This document shows, one piece after another, positions 13,051 to 13,853 of a stretch of 13,853 nucleotides of DNA. The first letter of the stretch is position 1; every line of letters begins with the position of its first letter. Origin of the DNA: an uncultured Nitrospira sp. (GTDB lineage: Bacteria > Nitrospirota > Nitrospiria > Nitrospirales > UBA8639); NCBI GenBank assembly GCA_902500695.1, contig CABVRQ010000090.1, positions 1 through 13,853 on the forward strand, in the 5' to 3' direction. Under the pieces are notes generated by a model. The model did no database searches. It was not told where the DNA came from and saw nothing but the letters and a program-made list of their open reading frames with translations. The translations under genes were made by a program, and so were the position numbers.

Positions 13051-13853
13051 GGGAATCCTCGCCTCCAGGAGGCCTTCACTTCTTCCACCGTGAGCAAGGT
13101 CTGTCCCCATCGTTGGCTAAAGCGGGAAATAACCGGGATCTCTAATGATGCTGATTGGATCAACCCCGGATCAGCAAAAACTTCTCGAGGCGTTCCATCA
13201 GCAATAATCCTCCCGCTGTGCATTAACAGACAGCGCCGGGCATAGGCCGCAACAAGCCCCATCGAATGCGTGATCATCACAATCGTATGCCCCTGTTGGT
13301 TCAGTCGCCGAATCATCGCCATCATCCGGTCAGTTTCATTGGGATCAAGCCCTGTCGTGGGTTCATCAACAATTAACACCGCCGGTCTCGTAGCCAACAC
13401 GGACGCCACCGCAATCCGCTGTCGCTCCCCTTTTCTCAAGGAAAACGGATCTAAGTCCCGACTTCCCTCAACGGGCAACCCCACAGCCGCCAACGATTCT
13501 TGAACCCGATCGGCAATCTCATCCTTCGAACAACCCATATTCTTCGCGCTGAAGGCAACTTCTTCCCAGACGGTATCCGCAAAAATTTGATGATCAGGAT
13601 TCTGAAAGACTAATCCGACGCGCCTGGCCAATTCATTCATCGAGATGGTGCGGGTATCCATGCCGTCCACAACAATGGTGCCGTGTGTCGGCATTAAGAG
13701 GCCATTGAGTAATCGTGCCAGCGTACTTTTGCCTGATCCATTCTGACCCAGCAAAGCCAGAAAATCTCCTGGGTGGATGGTAAATGACACGTCATCCAAG
13801 ACCGTCTGCTCTTCATACTGGAAAGAAACGTGGTCAACCTGAATCAGGGGCAA
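13047..13853 (-). CDS. ecfA: ECF transporter ATP-binding (A) component, EcfA/CbiO family; start at or beyond window edge
   Basis: This ABC ATPase of at least 268 residues powers an ECF importer at the inner face of the cytoplasmic membrane. It has Walker A GQNGSGKST (36-44), the Q-loop VFQNPDHQIF (82-91, the -NPD-Q- form is typical of EcfA/CbiO), Walker B VLIVDEPTTGLD (159-170) and the H-loop MITHSMG (193-199). The signature motif reads FSLRKGERQR (137-146) instead of LSGGQ-type, though the Gly and Gln positions are kept. The C-terminal part (LEIPVISRFSQRWG) is the family's short extension. The frame reaches the last base of the window. A TTG at 13853 could be the start, since the protein already begins close to the usual LIQVDHVSF, but an upstream start is possible. 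Only one ATPase gene is visible, so it may work as a homodimer as in BioM- or CbiO-type systems. Confidence 0.93.
   Translation of the reverse strand: MPLIQVDHVSFQYEEQTVLDDVSFTIHPGDFLALLGQNGSGKSTLARLLNGLLMPTHGTIVVDGMDTRTISMNELARRVGLVFQNPDHQIFADTVWEEVAFSAKNMGCSKDEIADRVQESLAAVGLPVEGSRDLDPFSLRKGERQRIAVASVLATRPAVLIVDEPTTGLDPNETDRMMAMIRRLNQQGHTIVMITHSMGLVAAYARRCLLMHSGRIIADGTPREVFADPGLIQSASLEIPVISRFSQRWGQTLLTVEEVKASWRRGFP

Overview
The window is a bacterial chromosomal segment of about 13.9 kb with roughly even base composition. Its gene content fits a chemolithoautotrophic or redox-specialised Gram-negative, and my best guess is Nitrospirota (Nitrospira-like, perhaps a marine type with lower GC). 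That assignment is inferred from the overall look of the proteins and was not tested. No rRNA, tRNA, CRISPR array, insertion sequence or phage gene is visible.

Left part (1-3348). The 3' part of a ribbon-helix-helix antitoxin gene overlaps a PIN-domain toxin gene (vapBC). rarA, a replication-fork AAA+ ATPase, converges on it from the minus strand. An alpha/beta hydrolase gene with a very good ribosome binding site diverges from rarA. A convergent gap of about 400 bp follows, containing only small palindromes and one speculative 35-codon ORF.

Middle (3349-6475, minus strand). A compact operon reads nuoF-like NADH dehydrogenase subunit, [2Fe-2S] ferredoxin, 6-pyruvoyl-tetrahydropterin synthase (PTPS/QueD family), folE. 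A TTGACG-18-TATAGT promoter lies 5' of it. The first two genes form an NADH-to-ferredoxin module without the other complex I subunits. The last two make a reduced pterin from GTP and are joined by a one-base stop/start overlap. The PTPS carries the full catalytic set of the animal-type enzyme.

Middle right (6440-11114, minus strand). A strong promoter (TTTACA-17-TATAAT) precedes a leader with an 11-bp perfect inverted repeat. It drives a 1030-residue protein combining seven helical repeats of about 40 residues, an HEVGH metallopeptidase-like motif and a C-terminal VWA (MIDAS) domain of NorD/CbbO type. An unrecognised 136-residue protein and malate dehydrogenase follow, and the unit ends at a clear intrinsic terminator.

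Right part (11196-13853). A DUF167/YggU gene (minus) diverges from a bfd-like [2Fe-2S] gene (plus). The bfd promoter is overlaid downstream by a perfect 7-1-7 Fur-type palindrome, so iron control is very likely. At the right edge an ECF-transporter ATPase gene and its transmembrane T-component gene lie on the minus strand. Between them is a 24-codon ORF, unnoticed at normal length cut-offs, with an ATGA overlap to the ATPase gene and a good ribosome binding site.

The items most deserving a second look are the repeat/metallopeptidase/VWA protein with its unknown partner, the NADH-ferredoxin-pterin operon, the structured leader at 11019-11070 and the 24-codon ORF in the ECF operon.
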